NCBI RefSeq assembly: GCF_000717345.1
Contig: NZ_JNZA01000007.1
Coordinates: 1 to 64,000 of the forward strand
Direction: 5' to 3'
Length of the DNA: 64,000 nt
From: Streptomyces lydicus
GTDB taxonomy: Bacteria; Actinomycetota; Actinomycetes; Streptomycetales; Streptomycetaceae
The notes under the pieces were generated by a model that was given only the letters and a program-made list of their open reading frames with translations, did not search any database and was not told the DNA's origin. A program made the translations under genes and the position numbers. Numbering within the stretch: position 1 is the first letter of the stretch; each line of letters begins with the position of its first letter. This document shows positions 41,956 to 51,874 of this stretch, piece by piece.

Positions 41956-42807
41956 TCAGCCCGGATGCAGCATCAGCGCGATCCCCGCCACCATCAGCCC
42001 CGCCGCCGCGATCCGCGGAGCGCCGAAGCGTTCCTTGAAGAAGAGGGCGCCGATCGCGGCGCCGACGATGATGGACGATTCGCGCAGGGCGGCGATGGGG
42101 GCGAGCGGGGCCCGGGTCTGGGCCCACAGGACCAGGCCGTAGGCGAAGACCGACAGGACGCCGCCGGCCAGGCCGCGCAGGGCGAACGGGCGGAGCTGGC
42201 TGAGGAGTTGCCCGCGGCGGACGGCGAGCGCGTAGGCGGGGATGACGATGCCTTCGAGGATCATCAGCCAGCCGATGTAGCCGAGGGCGGTGCCGGAGGC
42301 GCGTACGCCCAGCCCGTCGACGGTGGTGTAGGAGGCGATGGCCAGGCCGGTGGCGACGGCGGCGAGGAGGGCCGGCCACTGCGGGTGGCTGCCGGAGCCG
42401 CGGATGCCCCACAGGGCGACGCCCACCAGGCCGGCCGAGGCGAGGGCGACGCCGGCGAGCGCCCAGGGACCGGGGATCTCGTGGACGAAGACGGCCGCGA
42501 GGACGGTGACCACGAGGGGCGCGGTGCCGCGGGCGATGGGGTACATCTGGCCGAAGTCGCCCAGCTGGAACGACCGCATGAGCAGGGCCTGGTAGACGAT
42601 GTGCAGCACGGCGGAGCCCAGGAGGAAGGGCCAGGCGCCGGCGGCGGGCAGCGGTGAGCAGCCCGCCAGGACGGCGCCGCAGAGCGCACCGCCGCCGCCG
42701 ACGAGGGTGAAGGCGAGCAGTTGGTCGCGTATGCCGTGGGCGATGGCGTTCCAGCTGGCGTGGGTGACGGCGGCCAGCAGGACGGCCGCGACGACGAGCG
42801 GGGTCAT
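41956..42807 (-). CDS. EamA/DMT-family transporter
   Basis: 283 aa with ten predicted membrane helices in two EamA halves; the second half shows APIAALRESSIIVGAAIGALFFKERFG, the conserved EamA motif. A drug/metabolite exporter with unknown substrate. Its ATG at 42807 overlaps the end of the YbaK gene (ATGA), so they are translated together. Confidence 0.9.
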   Translation of the reverse strand: MTPLVVAAVLLAAVTHASWNAIAHGIRDQLLAFTLVGGGGALCGAVLAGCSPLPAAGAWPFLLGSAVLHIVYQALLMRSFQLGDFGQMYPIARGTAPLVVTVLAAVFVHEIPGPWALAGVALASAGLVGVALWGIRGSGSHPQWPALLAAVATGLAIASYTTVDGLGVRASGTALGYIGWLMILEGIVIPAYALAVRRGQLLSQLRPFALRGLAGGVLSVFAYGLVLWAQTRAPLAPIAALRESSIIVGAAIGALFFKERFGAPRIAAAGLMVAGIALMLHPG

Positions 42808-43340
42808 GCGGTGCGCTCGCGCACGTCCACCACGCGGCCCCGGGCGTGGTCGATCAGGGCGGCGGGGGCGAGCGGGAAGACGGTGTGCGGGGTGCCGGCG
42901 GCGGCCCAGACGGTGTCGTGGGCGAGCAGTCCGCGGTCGGCCAGCACGCGGGTGCGGGTGCGGTGGCCGAAGGGCGGTACGCCGCCGATGGCGTAGCCGG
43001 TGGTCTCGCGGACCAGCGTGGCGTCGGCCCGGCCGACCTTCGTCGCCCCGAGTTCGGCGCGGACCCGCTCCAGGTCGACGCGGGAGGCGCCGTCCATCAG
43101 GACCAGGACCGGTTCGCCCTCGCCGGAGCCGGGCGCCTCGGGGGACCCCCACACGGTGAAGATCAGGGACTTGACGATCTGCGCGAGGTCGCAGCCGACG
43201 GCCGCCGCGGCCTCGGCGGCGGTGCGGGTGGCCTCGGGGAAGCGGCGGACCTCGACACTCAGCCCCAGCTCCGCGAGCGCCTCGGCGAAGCGGGGGTGGG
43301 CCTGGGATGCCGCGGGTGCGGTGGACGCGGAATCGGTCAT
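42804..43340 (-). CDS. ybaK: YbaK/EbsC-family aminoacyl-tRNA deacylase-like protein
   Basis: 178 aa. YbaK family proteins hydrolyse mischarged Cys-tRNA(Pro) or related errors. Family motifs are VGCDLAQIVKSLIF (residues about 50-63, containing the key Lys), VDLERVRAELGATKVGRADA and GYAIGGVPPFGH. ATG 43340 is chosen over 43373. It is the first gene of a two-gene unit with the EamA transporter. Confidence 0.9.
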   Translation of the reverse strand: MTDSASTAPAASQAHPRFAEALAELGLSVEVRRFPEATRTAAEAAAAVGCDLAQIVKSLIFTVWGSPEAPGSGEGEPVLVLMDGASRVDLERVRAELGATKVGRADATLVRETTGYAIGGVPPFGHRTRTRVLADRGLLAHDTVWAAAGTPHTVFPLAPAALIDHARGRVVDVRERTA

Positions 43341-43424
43341 GGCCCGCAGGCTAGCGAAAGCTGTACGGGCCACGCGAAGGGAATCCGGTGGCTGGGACGG
43401 GGGCCCGTGGGCCCCCGTCGTGGC

Positions 43425-45086
43425 TCAGTGCGCGGTGAGGATGGCGCGGACCACCGGGCCCGCGTTGGAGCCGCCGTGGCCACTGGCCGGGACGACGGCG
43501 GCCGCGGCCACGTCGTCGCGGTAGGCGGTGAACCAGGCGTTGGGCTTCTTCTGGTTGTCGACCTCGGCCGAGCCGGTCTTGGCGCCGATGTCACCGCTGA
43601 GCCCGGACATCGCCTCGGCGGCCGTACCGGCGGTCGCGGTCAGCCTCATCAGCGACTTCAGTCCGCTGAGGGTGGCCGGCTTCATGGTGCGGGCGGCCTT
43701 GGCGAAGGGCCGGTTGTCCAGCGTCGGCGCGACGATGTACGGCTGGTGGAACGAGCCGGCGCGGACCGTCGCGGCGAGCGTGGCGACGTTCAGCGGGTTC
43801 ATCCGTACGCCGCCCTGCCCGATCAGCGAGGCGGCCATCTGCGCGTCGTGCTGCACCGGCACCGCACCGTCGAAGGTGGGGATGCCGGTCTGCCAGTTCA
43901 GGCCGATGCCGAAGACGTCGCGGGCCTCGTTCGTCAGGTCGTCGTCGCTGAGGTCCTTGGCGTGCGAGATGAAGGCGTTGTTGCAGGAGGCGGCGAAGCT
44001 CTGCGCGAAGGTGCCGTCCTTGATCTCGGACTTGTTGAGGTTCTGGAACTTCCAGCCGCCGACCGTGACGTACTTGGGGCAGGGGTTCTTCTTGCCCGGC
44101 GAGGTCAGGCCCTTGTCCATCAGCATCGCCGAGGTGACGATCTTCATCGTCGAGCCGGGGGCCAGCGAACCCTGCGTGGCCATGTTGAACCCCTTGGCCG
44201 GGGAGTTGGCGAGCGCGAGGATCTCGCCGGTGCTGGGCTTGACCGCGGCAGCGGACGCCGACTTCTTGCCCGCGACGGCCTTCTCGGCGGCGGCCTGGAG
44301 GCCCGCGTCCAGCGTGGTCTTCAGGGTGCCGGGGGTGCCCTTGGAGAGCACCTTCAGGGTCTTGTCGGGCAGCTGGTCGGCGGGCTTGGCGCTCTTGGCG
44401 CGCTTGATGAACAGCTCCACGCCGGGCTTGCCGTCGGTCTTGTCGCCGTACTTGTCGCGCAGGCTGTCCAGCACCCCGGCCAGCGACGGATGCGCCTGGG
44501 GGGTCAGCTCGGCGCCGTTGCGGTCCACGGCCTTGATCGGGGGTGCCTCGGCCTCGCCCGTGCGCAGCTGGTCACCCTTGGCCAGGCCCGGGTGGAGCAC
44601 CGCCGGCTGCCAGGCGATCTGCGGCTTCCCGGTGGTCTTGTCGCGCTGCACGGTCGCCGAGGTGCGGTAGGTGTACGGCGCCTTGGTGCCCTTGTAGTCG
44701 ATCTGCGCGGCGACCGTGTACGGGACCTTGTCGCCGGCCGGGGTGCCCGGGGTCACCGTCACCTTCGAGAACCTGGCCTGCTTGCTGAAGGTCTCCAGCG
44801 CGGCCTTCGCGGCCGCCGGGCTGTCGGTGAGCCCGGCCGCCTTGGCGGCGTCGCCGGACTGCCAGGCGGTGAGGAACTGCTGCCCCGCCGTCTGGACCTC
44901 CTTGGCCGACAGCGGGCCGGTCGGGATCTTCGGCCCGGCCCCGCCCGGCTTGGCGTCGGCCGACCTGACCTCCTGCGGGGAGGCGTCGTCCGAGCCGCCG
45001 AACAGCGTGAAGCCGCCCACGACTCCCGCCACCAGGGCCACCGAGCCGCCGATCAGCCCGTACTTCACCTCACGGCGCATTGCCAC
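43425..45086 (-). CDS. Penicillin-binding protein with NTF2-like N-terminal domain
   Basis: 553 aa; GTG 45086 follows GGGAGGGG (ATG 45080 also possible). A single N-terminal helix (GLIGGSVALVAGVVGGFTLFGG) anchors it. Residues 60-180 form a MecA-N/NTF2-like domain, the rest a transpeptidase: SxxK Ser312-Thr-Met-Lys315 in GSTMKIV, SxN in AASCNNAF and KTG in GAKTGSAE. It should cross-link peptidoglycan outside the membrane and is of the class B type with reduced size. Confidence 0.92.
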   Translation of the reverse strand: MAMRREVKYGLIGGSVALVAGVVGGFTLFGGSDDASPQEVRSADAKPGGAGPKIPTGPLSAKEVQTAGQQFLTAWQSGDAAKAAGLTDSPAAAKAALETFSKQARFSKVTVTPGTPAGDKVPYTVAAQIDYKGTKAPYTYRTSATVQRDKTTGKPQIAWQPAVLHPGLAKGDQLRTGEAEAPPIKAVDRNGAELTPQAHPSLAGVLDSLRDKYGDKTDGKPGVELFIKRAKSAKPADQLPDKTLKVLSKGTPGTLKTTLDAGLQAAAEKAVAGKKSASAAAVKPSTGEILALANSPAKGFNMATQGSLAPGSTMKIVTSAMLMDKGLTSPGKKNPCPKYVTVGGWKFQNLNKSEIKDGTFAQSFAASCNNAFISHAKDLSDDDLTNEARDVFGIGLNWQTGIPTFDGAVPVQHDAQMAASLIGQGGVRMNPLNVATLAATVRAGSFHQPYIVAPTLDNRPFAKAARTMKPATLSGLKSLMRLTATAGTAAEAMSGLSGDIGAKTGSAEVDNQKKPNAWFTAYRDDVAAAAVVPASGHGGSNAGPVVRAILTAH

Positions 45087-45248
45087 CGATCCCCTCCCAG
45101 GAGTCTCGTCCTTGAATACGCACACAAGAACGTGCACCGCACTCTAAGGGACACGGGGAAGTGGTCGAGTCTCGATCCGGGCACGGTCCGGTGACGCGCT
45201 GTTGTACAGCTGTGACGGAATTGTCGAAGAGCGCGCCGGCCTCCCGCC

Positions 45249-46979
45249 TCACACCCAGCTGTCGAACCACATCCGGTGGTGCCAGGCCGACTTGGGGATC
45301 GGCATACCGGTATAGAGGGGATAGAAGTAGATGAAGTTCCAGACGATGAGAAGCACCAGGACACCGGCGCCGACCGCGCCGATGGTCCGGCGGCGTTCGG
45401 TGGAGCCCGGCGGGCCGATGAGCGCGCCGATCATCATGGCCAGCGCCAGGCACAGGAACGGGACGAACACCACCGCGTAGAAGAGGAAGATGGTCCGCTC
45501 CTGGTAGAGGAACCACGGCAGGTAGCCGGCCGCGACCCCGCAGGCGACGGCGCCGGCCCGCCAGTCCCGCTTGAACAGCCAGCGGTACAGGACGTAGAGC
45601 AGCGCGAAGCAGGCCGCCCACCACAGCAGCGGAGTGCCCAGCGCCAGCACCTCGCGGGCGCAGCCCTCGGCCGCGGTGCAGCCGTCCTGGCCGGCCTTGG
45701 GGTCCTCGTAGAAGTACGAGACCGGGCGGCCGAGGACCAGCCAGCTCCAGGGGTTGGACTGGTAGGTGTGCGGGGTGGTCAGGCCGGTGTGGAAGGCGTA
45801 GACCTCGGTCTGGTAGTGCCACAGGCTGCGCAGCCAGTCCGGCAGCCAGGTCCAGCCCGCCTTCTGGCCCTCGGGGGTGGTCGCCCAGTCGCGGTAATAG
45901 CCGCCCTTGGTGGCGATCCAGCCGGACCAGGACGCCAGGTAGGTGGCGAGGGCGACGACGACCGTCGAGCCGAAGGCGGGCAGGGCGTCACGGCGTACGG
46001 CGGAGCGGAAGGGGCGCCGGGCGCCGGCCGTACGGCGGGCCGCGACGTCCCACAGCACGGACATCAGGGCGAACGCGGCGAGGAAGTACAGGCCGTTCCA
46101 CTTCGTCGCGGCGGACAGGCCGAGGCACAGGCCGGCCGCGATCCGCCAGGGGCGCCAACCGAGCCGCAGCCGGTCGCCGACCCCGGCGTCGGGGCGCGCC
46201 AAGCCGTCGGGGCCCAGCGGCAGCGCGTCCGCCAGCCGGCCCCGGGTGCGGTCCCGGTCGACCAGCAGACACCCGAACGCGGCCACCACCCAGAACATCA
46301 CGATCAGGTCGAGCAGCGCGGTGCGGCTCATGACGAAGTGCAGCCCGTCCACCGCGAGCAGGGTGCCGGCCAGGCAGCCCAGGGCCGTCGAGCGCAGCAG
46401 CCGCCGCCCGATCCGGCAGACCATCAGGACGGACAGCGTGCCGAGCAGCGCCACCATGAACCGCCAGCCGAAGGGGTTCATCCCGAACACCCACTCGCCG
46501 AGCGCGATCAGCCACTTGCCCATGGGCGGGTGCACCACGTACGAGTGCTCGGGCGAGAGCAGGATCTGCGGCGGGTGCCCGACCAGGGCGTCGTTGGCGT
46601 TCTTGGCCCAGGTGCCCTCGTAGCCGTACTGCAGCAGCGACCAGGCGTCCTTGGGGTAGTACGTCTCGTCGAATATCACCTTCCGCGGGCTGCCCAGGTC
46701 CCAGAACCGCAGCACGCCGGCGAACAGCGTCACCAGCAGCGGACCGGCCCAGCCCGACCAGCGCGCGAGCCGGGCCGCCGCCCGCGGGCCCACACCGAAC
46801 GCCGCCCACATCCGGCCGCCGGGCTCCGGGAAGGCGGGCACCAGCCGCGCCCGGACATCGGCCTGCGGGCGCGCCGGGTACCCGAAGCGGCGCAGGCGCC
46901 GCTGCCACACGGGGGGCTGCCCGGCCGGTTCCGGGGCGCGGTGCGCGGCGGCGTCGGTCGCGGTGGTCTCACTCGTCAC
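45249..46979 (-). CDS. pmt: Dolichyl-phosphate-mannose-protein mannosyltransferase
   Basis: 576 aa with ten or more membrane helices. PMT family: after a 60-residue cytoplasmic start comes VLRFWDLGSPRKVIFDETYYPKDAWSLL, with the catalytic Asp-Glu pair (FDETYY), and VVHPPMGKWLIALGEWVFGMNPFGWRFM. It transfers mannose from polyprenyl-phosphate-mannose to secreted proteins. Start at GTG 46979 (VTSETTATD); ATG 46988 is three codons upstream. It is divergent from rsmI with a shared promoter gap of about 97 bases, an arrangement conserved in actinobacteria. Confidence 0.95.
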   Translation of the reverse strand: MTSETTATDAAAHRAPEPAGQPPVWQRRLRRFGYPARPQADVRARLVPAFPEPGGRMWAAFGVGPRAAARLARWSGWAGPLLVTLFAGVLRFWDLGSPRKVIFDETYYPKDAWSLLQYGYEGTWAKNANDALVGHPPQILLSPEHSYVVHPPMGKWLIALGEWVFGMNPFGWRFMVALLGTLSVLMVCRIGRRLLRSTALGCLAGTLLAVDGLHFVMSRTALLDLIVMFWVVAAFGCLLVDRDRTRGRLADALPLGPDGLARPDAGVGDRLRLGWRPWRIAAGLCLGLSAATKWNGLYFLAAFALMSVLWDVAARRTAGARRPFRSAVRRDALPAFGSTVVVALATYLASWSGWIATKGGYYRDWATTPEGQKAGWTWLPDWLRSLWHYQTEVYAFHTGLTTPHTYQSNPWSWLVLGRPVSYFYEDPKAGQDGCTAAEGCAREVLALGTPLLWWAACFALLYVLYRWLFKRDWRAGAVACGVAAGYLPWFLYQERTIFLFYAVVFVPFLCLALAMMIGALIGPPGSTERRRTIGAVGAGVLVLLIVWNFIYFYPLYTGMPIPKSAWHHRMWFDSWV

Positions 46980-47076
46980 CCGGCCCATCGTAGGGAAGCG
47001 GCCTGTGGACCGGTGCGGAGCGCCACCGGGGATGGCGCCGGACGGGGACGCGGCCCCGCCCTGGGAGGATGGGCGG

Positions 47077-47994
47077 GTGACTGGAACGCTGGTACTTGCA
47101 GGGACGCCCATCGGTGAGATCGCGGACGCGCCGCCGCGACTCGCCACCGAGCTCGCGGCCGCCGATGTGATCGCCGCCGAGGACACCCGGCGGCTGCGCC
47201 GGCTGACCCAGGCGCTGGAGGTGACTCCGGCCGGCCGGATCGTGTCGTACTTCGAGGGCAACGAGGCGGCGCGGACCCCGGAGCTGGCCGACGCGCTGGC
47301 CGGCGGCGCGCGGGTGCTGCTGGTCACCGACGCCGGGATGCCGTCGGTCTCCGACCCCGGCTACCGCCTGGTGGCCGCGGCCGTCGAGCGCGGCATCAAG
47401 GTCACCGCCGTACCGGGCCCGAGCGCCGTGCTCACCGCCCTGGCCGTCTCCGGGCTGCCGGTGGACCGCTTCTGCTTCGAGGGGTTCCTGCCGCGCAAGG
47501 CCGGCGAGCGGCGCTCCCGGCTGAGCGAGGTCGAGGGCGAGCGCCGCACGCTGGTCTACTTCGAGGCGCCGCACCGCCTGGACGACACCCTGGCCGCGAT
47601 GGCCGAGGTCTTCGGCGCGGACCGGCGGGCCGCGGTCTGCCGGGAGCTGACCAAGACCTACGAGGAGGTCAAGCGCGGCCCGCTGGGCGAGCTGGCGGCG
47701 TGGGCGGCCGAGGGGGTGCGCGGCGAGATCACCATCGTGGTCGAGGGCGCGCCGCAGAGCGGGCCGCAGGAGACCGACGCCGCGGAGCTGGTGCGCCGGG
47801 TGCGGATCCGCGAGGAGGCGGGGGAGCGGCGCAAGGAGGCCATCGCCGCGGTCGCCGCGGAGGCGGGGCTGCCCAAGCGGGAGGTCTTCGACGCGGTGGT
47901 CGCGGCGAAGAACGCCGAGAAGGACGCCGCGAAGGACGCCGCGAAGGACGGAAAGGGCGCCGGGAAGCCGGGGAGTCCTGAGAAGAACGGTTAG
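47077..47994 (+). CDS. rsmI: 16S rRNA (cytidine(1402)-2'-O)-methyltransferase
   Basis: 305 aa. RsmI methylates C1402 of 16S rRNA. Motifs: LVLAGTPIGEIADAPPRLATEL, EDTRRLRRL, VLLVTDAGMPSVSDPGYRLV, VPGPSAVLTALAVSGLP and CRELTKTYEEV. GTG 47077 follows GGGAGG. The C-terminal 60 residues are Lys/Ala-rich and disordered (KDAAKDAAKD repeats). SAM-dependent, cytosolic. Confidence 0.96.
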   Translation: MTGTLVLAGTPIGEIADAPPRLATELAAADVIAAEDTRRLRRLTQALEVTPAGRIVSYFEGNEAARTPELADALAGGARVLLVTDAGMPSVSDPGYRLVAAAVERGIKVTAVPGPSAVLTALAVSGLPVDRFCFEGFLPRKAGERRSRLSEVEGERRTLVYFEAPHRLDDTLAAMAEVFGADRRAAVCRELTKTYEEVKRGPLGELAAWAAEGVRGEITIVVEGAPQSGPQETDAAELVRRVRIREEAGERRKEAIAAVAAEAGLPKREVFDAVVAAKNAEKDAAKDAAKDGKGAGKPGSPEKNG

Positions 47995-48208
47995 CGGAAT
48001 CCGGTCACCAGCGGGGGTCACGAAACCGTCCGCCGGGGAATGATGCGCAGCGCACGGCGAAAACCGACTCATCAGAAGGTAAACGGCTGGCCGGAAAGGT
48101 AAAGCGCGGGCCGAGGCAATGGGGTGATTTTCCTACCGTCGGCCAAATCTGCGCCAATACCACCGGCGATCAGCTGCGTCGCGGCCGGGAAAGGCGTCCA
48201 CTGGGTGA

Positions 48209-48225
48209 GGGAACGAACCGTTCCC
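48209..48225. promoter_or_regulatory. Perfect inverted repeat upstream of the zinc-ribbon protein gene
   Basis: GGGAACG, three bases, CGTTCCC: seven-base arms perfectly matched. It sits about 33 bases before the start codon and seven bases before a second palindrome. Spacing (GAAC-N5-GTTC) does not fit the SOS LexA box. Confidence 0.55.
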
Positions 48226-48231
48226 GAAGAC

Positions 48232-48248
48232 CTTGTCCAGCGGACAAG
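48232..48248. promoter_or_regulatory. Second inverted repeat before the zinc-ribbon protein gene
   Basis: CTTGTCC, AGC, GGACAAG: perfect seven-base arms. Its last base overlaps the GAGGAG ribosome site region, so binding of a protein or folding of the mRNA would affect translation of the gene at 48259. Confidence 0.55.
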
Positions 48249-48258
48249 AGGAGCGCAC

Positions 48259-48768
48259 ATGAGCGAAATCGCCAAGACCACCGGCGCACCCACGACCAGC
48301 GGCGCCCACCCCCAGCCCGAGCCCGCCGCGCACGAGGCGTACTCCTTCGCCTGCATGAGGTGCGGCCACGGCTGGGAGCAGGCGTACGAGATAGTCCACC
48401 AGCTCGACGGCAAGGGCGAGCTGCATGTCGTCTATTACGCGGACGGCGAGCGGGTGCCCTCACCACTGAGCCACCCCGACTGCCTCAAGTGCAGCAGCAA
48501 CATCGTCCGCATCATGCGCTCCGGTCAGGTCACGATGGTCTCCGACGCGATCGCGCACCTGCACCAGCGCCAGCCCGGCAGCGGCCGCAGTGCGAAGCAC
48601 GACCGGCACGACAAGCACGGGAAGCCCGAGGAGAACGCCGACGGAACGGTGCCTGCCGCAGCGACCCGGGGGCGCACCGGCAGCACCGCCGAGGACGGCC
48701 CGGACGCCGGCAAGCACCACTGGCACCTCTCCGACCTGCTGCACCCCTTCCAGCACCACCGCAGGTGA
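48259..48768 (+). CDS. Zinc-ribbon protein with His-rich tail, unknown function
   Basis: 169 aa; GAGGAG seven bases before ATG 48259. Two Cys pairs in CMRCGHGW (residues about 33-40) and CLKCSSN (about 76-82) make a zinc ribbon around a small beta domain. The C-terminal half is Lys/His/Asp-rich and disordered with many histidines (KHDRHDKHGK, KHHWHLSDLLHPFQHHRR). It is a conserved type of small Streptomyces protein. Function not known. Two palindromes precede it. Confidence 0.75.
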   Translation: MSEIAKTTGAPTTSGAHPQPEPAAHEAYSFACMRCGHGWEQAYEIVHQLDGKGELHVVYYADGERVPSPLSHPDCLKCSSNIVRIMRSGQVTMVSDAIAHLHQRQPGSGRSAKHDRHDKHGKPEENADGTVPAAATRGRTGSTAEDGPDAGKHHWHLSDLLHPFQHHRR

Positions 48769-48801
48769 GGCGCCGGCCGCGGTCCTCGTAGGATCGCGGC
48801 C

Positions 48802-49677
48802 ATGGCACCGCAGGACAAGAACACCCCGCCGCCGCTGCCCGAGCCCCTTCGGGTGGCGGTCGCGGACTCGCACACCCACCTGGACATGCAGGAGTGCACC
48901 GTCGAGGAGGCGCTCGCCAAGGCCGCCTCCGTCGGGGTGACCACCGTGGTCCAGGTGGGCTGCGACCTGGCCGGCTCCCGGTGGGCCGCGGACACCGCGG
49001 CCGCGCACGACGCCGTGCACGCCACCGTGGCCCTGCACCCCAACGAAGCGCCCCGGATCGTGCTCGGCGACCCCGATGGGTGGTCGCGGCAGGGCGCCAG
49101 GGAGCCCGGCGGGGACGCCGCCCTGGACGCCGCGCTCGACGCGATCGACGCGCTCGCCGCCCTGCCGCACGTCCGCGGCGTCGGCGAGACCGGCCTCGAC
49201 TACTTCCGTACGGGCCCGGACGGCATGGCCGCCCAGGAGCGGTCCTTCCGCGCCCACATCGAGATCGCCAAGCGGCACGACAAGGCCCTGGTCATCCACG
49301 ACCGCGAGGCCCACGACGACGTCCTGCGGATCCTGCGCGAGGAGGGCGCCCCCGAGCGGACCGTCTTCCACTGCTACTCCGGCGACGCCGCGATGGCCGA
49401 GATCTGCGCCGAGGCCGGCTACTTCATGTCCTTCGCCGGCAACGTCACCTTCAAGAACGCCCAGCCGCTGCGCGACGCCCTCGCCGTCGCCCCGGCCGAA
49501 CTGGTCCTCGTCGAGACCGACGCCCCCTTCCTCACCCCCGCCCCGTACCGCGGACGGGCCAACGCCCCGTACCTCATTCCGGTCACCCTGCGGGCGATGG
49601 CCGAGGTCAAGGGGCTGACGGAGGACGCCCTGGCCACCGCGGTCGCGGCGAACACCGCCCGCGCCTTCGGTTACTGA
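48802..49677 (+). CDS. tatD: TatD-family metal-dependent hydrolase (DNase)
   Basis: 291 aa. TatD metal ligands are present: DSHTHLD (HxH), GVGETGLDYF (Glu), VIHDREAH, HCYSGD and VETDAPFLTP (Asp). The family has 3'-5' exonuclease activity on damaged DNA. The start is ATG 48802; there is a loop insertion DGWSRQGAREPGGDA between residues 90 and 105. It precedes the Rpf gene by 167 bases. Confidence 0.94.
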   Translation: MAPQDKNTPPPLPEPLRVAVADSHTHLDMQECTVEEALAKAASVGVTTVVQVGCDLAGSRWAADTAAAHDAVHATVALHPNEAPRIVLGDPDGWSRQGAREPGGDAALDAALDAIDALAALPHVRGVGETGLDYFRTGPDGMAAQERSFRAHIEIAKRHDKALVIHDREAHDDVLRILREEGAPERTVFHCYSGDAAMAEICAEAGYFMSFAGNVTFKNAQPLRDALAVAPAELVLVETDAPFLTPAPYRGRANAPYLIPVTLRAMAEVKGLTEDALATAVAANTARAFGY

Positions 49678-49844
49678 GCCGCCGGCCGGCCGGCGGCGCT
49701 GCGCCACGGCCGCGAGCCGGGGCGCCGCGGGGCCATCCGAGGTACCCCGAAATGACCACTTTACGTATCGGTGTGACTTTGGCGAGGTATCCCCGCTCCG
49801 CTACATTCCGCCCGTCAACCGCATCCGGGCATGTGGAGCGCGCC

Positions 49845-50999
49845 GTGAGCCATTCACCAAGCACCCACCGCGCCGCGCGCAGCCGTCGCAGGCGCCGCGC
49901 CGCACACCCCGAAGCGCTGCGCCGGCTGCTGCCCCGGGCCGTGGTCGTCGCCTTCCTCGCCGGCGGCACCACCGCCTTCATCGCGCACGACAAGGCCGTC
50001 CGGCTCACCGTCGACGGCACCCCGCGCACCCTGCACACCTTCGCCCACGACGTCGACGACCTGCTGGCCGACGAGCACCTCGGCATCGGGGCCCACGACA
50101 TCGTCGCGCCCGCCCCCGGCACCGAGCTGACCAGCGGCGACGAGGTCGTCGTACGGCACGGACGACCGGTCGTGCTCACCATCGACGGCCACCGCCGCAC
50201 GGTGTGGACCACCGCCGGCACCGTCGCCGAGACGCTCCGCCAGCTCGGCGTCCGTGCCGAGGGCGCCTACCTGTCGGCCTCCCGCTCCCGCCGGATCGAG
50301 CGGCACGGCATGGAACTGGCGGTCCGCACCGAACGCTCGGTGGTCTTCCTCGCCGACGGCCGCGAATACCGCATCCGCACCAACGCCGCCACCGTCCGCC
50401 AGGCGCTCGCCGAGGCCGGCCTCGGGCTGCGCGACCAGGACACCACCTCGGTGCCGCCGGACAGCTTCCCGCGCGAGGGCCAGACCGTCTCCGTACTGCG
50501 CATCACCGGCTCCAAAGAGGTCCGCGAGGAGCCCGTCCCCTTCCGCACCGTCCACCGGCCCGACCCCACGCTGACCCGCGGGACCGTCTCCGTCGTGCAG
50601 CAAGGACGGCCCGGCGTGCGGCGGGTCACCTACCGGCTGCGCACCGTCAACGGCGTCAAGCAGAAGCCGAAACGATTGCGCACCGAGGTCGTGCGCGCCG
50701 CGCGCCCGCAGATCGTGCACCTCGGCACCCGCGTGCTGCCCCGCACCGTGCGCGGCGCCGAGCACCTCGCCTGGGGCGCGCTGGCCCGCTGCGAGGCGGG
50801 CGGCCGCCCGGACGCGGTCGACTCCTCGGGCACCTACGGCGGGCTCTACCAGTTCGATGTCGCCACCTGGCGGGCCCTCGGCGGCCGGGGCCGCCCGCAG
50901 GACGCCCCCGCCGAGGAGCAGACCTACCGGGCCAAGAAGCTGTACATCACCCGGGGGGCGACTCCCTGGCCGGTGTGCGGCCGTAAGCTTCACGGGTGA
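49845..50999 (+). CDS. rpfB: Resuscitation-promoting factor with DUF348 and G5 domains
   Basis: 384 aa; GTG 49845 with GGAG six bases upstream. A basic start, then a membrane anchor ([16 protein letters not shown]), DUF348 repeats ([25 protein letters not shown], and [16 protein letters not shown]), a G5 domain and a C-terminal Rpf transglycosylase-like domain with catalytic Glu317 in [11 protein letters not shown] and [19 protein letters not shown]. It cleaves peptidoglycan during resuscitation and germination. The order rpfB-ksgA-ispE matches M. tuberculosis. It overlaps ksgA by GTGA. Confidence 0.94.
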   Translation: MSHSPSTHRAARSRRRRRAAHPEALRRLLPRAVVVAFLAGGTTAFIAHDKAVRLTVDGTPRTLHTFAHDVDDLLADEHLGIGAHDIVAPAPGTELTSGDEVVVRHGRPVVLTIDGHRRTVWTTAGTVAETLRQLGVRAEGAYLSASRSRRIERHGMELAVRTERSVVFLADGREYRIRTNAATVRQALAEAGLGLRDQDTTSVPPDSFPREGQTVSVLRITGSKEVREEPVPFRTVHRPDPTLTRGTVSVVQQGRPGVRRVTYRLRTVNGVKQKPKRLRTEVVRAARPQIVHLGTRVLPRTVRGAEHLAWGALARCEAGGRPDAVDSSGTYGGLYQFDVATWRALGGRGRPQDAPAEEQTYRAKKLYITRGATPWPVCGRKLHG

Positions 51000-51874
51000 G
51001 CAACAGCAGCACCGACGACTCCGGCCCCCTCCTCGGGCCCGCCGACATCCGCGAGCTGGCCGGCGCGCTGGGGGTACGTCCCACCAAACAGCGCGGCCAG
51101 AACTTCGTCATCGACGCCAACACCGTCCGCCGGATCGTGCGGACCGCCGAGGTCCGCCCCGACGACGTGGTCGTCGAGATCGGACCGGGCCTGGGCTCGC
51201 TGACCCTGGGACTGCTGGAGGCCGCGGACCGGGTCATCGCCGTCGAGATCGACGACGTGCTGGCCGCCGCGCTGCCGAGCACCGTCGCCGCCCGGCTGCC
51301 CGGGCGCGCCGACCGCTTCGCGCTGGTGCACAGCGACGCGATGCACGTCACCGAGCTGCCCGGCCCCGAGCCGACCGCGCTCGTCGCCAACCTCCCCTAC
51401 AACGTCGCGGTGCCGGTGCTGCTGCACATGCTCGCCACCTTCCCGAGCATCGACCGCACCCTGGTCATGGTCCAGTCCGAGGTCGCCGACCGGCTGGCCG
51501 CCCGCCCCGGCAACAAGGTCTACGGCGTCCCCTCGGTCAAGGCCAACTGGTACGCGGAGGTCAAGCGGGCCGGCGCCATCGGCCGCAACGTCTTCTGGCC
51601 GGCGCCCAACGTCGACTCCGGCCTGGTCTCCCTCGTCCGCCGCGACAAGCCGGTCGAGACCTCGGCCACCCGCGCCGAGGTCTTCGGCGTCGTCGACGCC
51701 GCGTTCGCCCAGCGCCGCAAGACGCTGCGGGCCGCGCTGGCGGGCTGGGCCGGCTCGGCCGCCGCGGCGGAGGCCGCGCTGGTCGCCGCGGGCATCTCGC
51801 CGCAGGCCCGCGGGGAGGCGCTGACGGTGGAGGAATTCGCACGGATCGCGGAGATGCGGGAGGCGGGCAAGTGA
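50996..51874 (+). CDS. rsmA: 16S rRNA (adenine(1518)-N6/adenine(1519)-N6)-dimethyltransferase
   Basis: 292 aa, also known as KsgA. SAM-dependent dimethylation of the 3'-end hairpin of 16S rRNA. Motifs: [48 protein letters not shown] (NLPY catalytic motif), and [16 protein letters not shown] start shared with the rpf stop (GTGA); its stop TGA overlaps the ispE start, so the three are coupled. Confidence 0.97.
   Translation: MSNSSTDDSGPLLGPADIRELAGALGVRPTKQRGQNFVIDANTVRRIVRTAEVRPDDVVVEIGPGLGSLTLGLLEAADRVIAVEIDDVLAAALPSTVAARLPGRADRFALVHSDAMHVTELPGPEPTALVANLPYNVAVPVLLHMLATFPSIDRTLVMVQSEVADRLAARPGNKVYGVPSVKANWYAEVKRAGAIGRNVFWPAPNVDSGLVSLVRRDKPVETSATRAEVFGVVDAAFAQRRKTLRAALAGWAGSAAAAEAALVAAGISPQARGEALTVEEFARIAEMREAGK

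Noticed and set aside
48209..48225. SOS (LexA) box
   Set aside because: GAAC and GTTC are separated by five bases here and six at 62191, not the four of the actinobacterial box.
49678..49844. ydaO-type c-di-AMP riboswitch upstream of rpfB
   Set aside because: Some Streptomyces wall hydrolase genes have one, but this gap is too short and shows none of the conserved core.
48894..49844. Long N-terminal extension of the Rpf protein
   Set aside because: The open frame upstream of GTG 49845 is antisense-like Arg-rich sequence overlapping tatD; the GTG has a proper ribosome site and precedes the membrane anchor.
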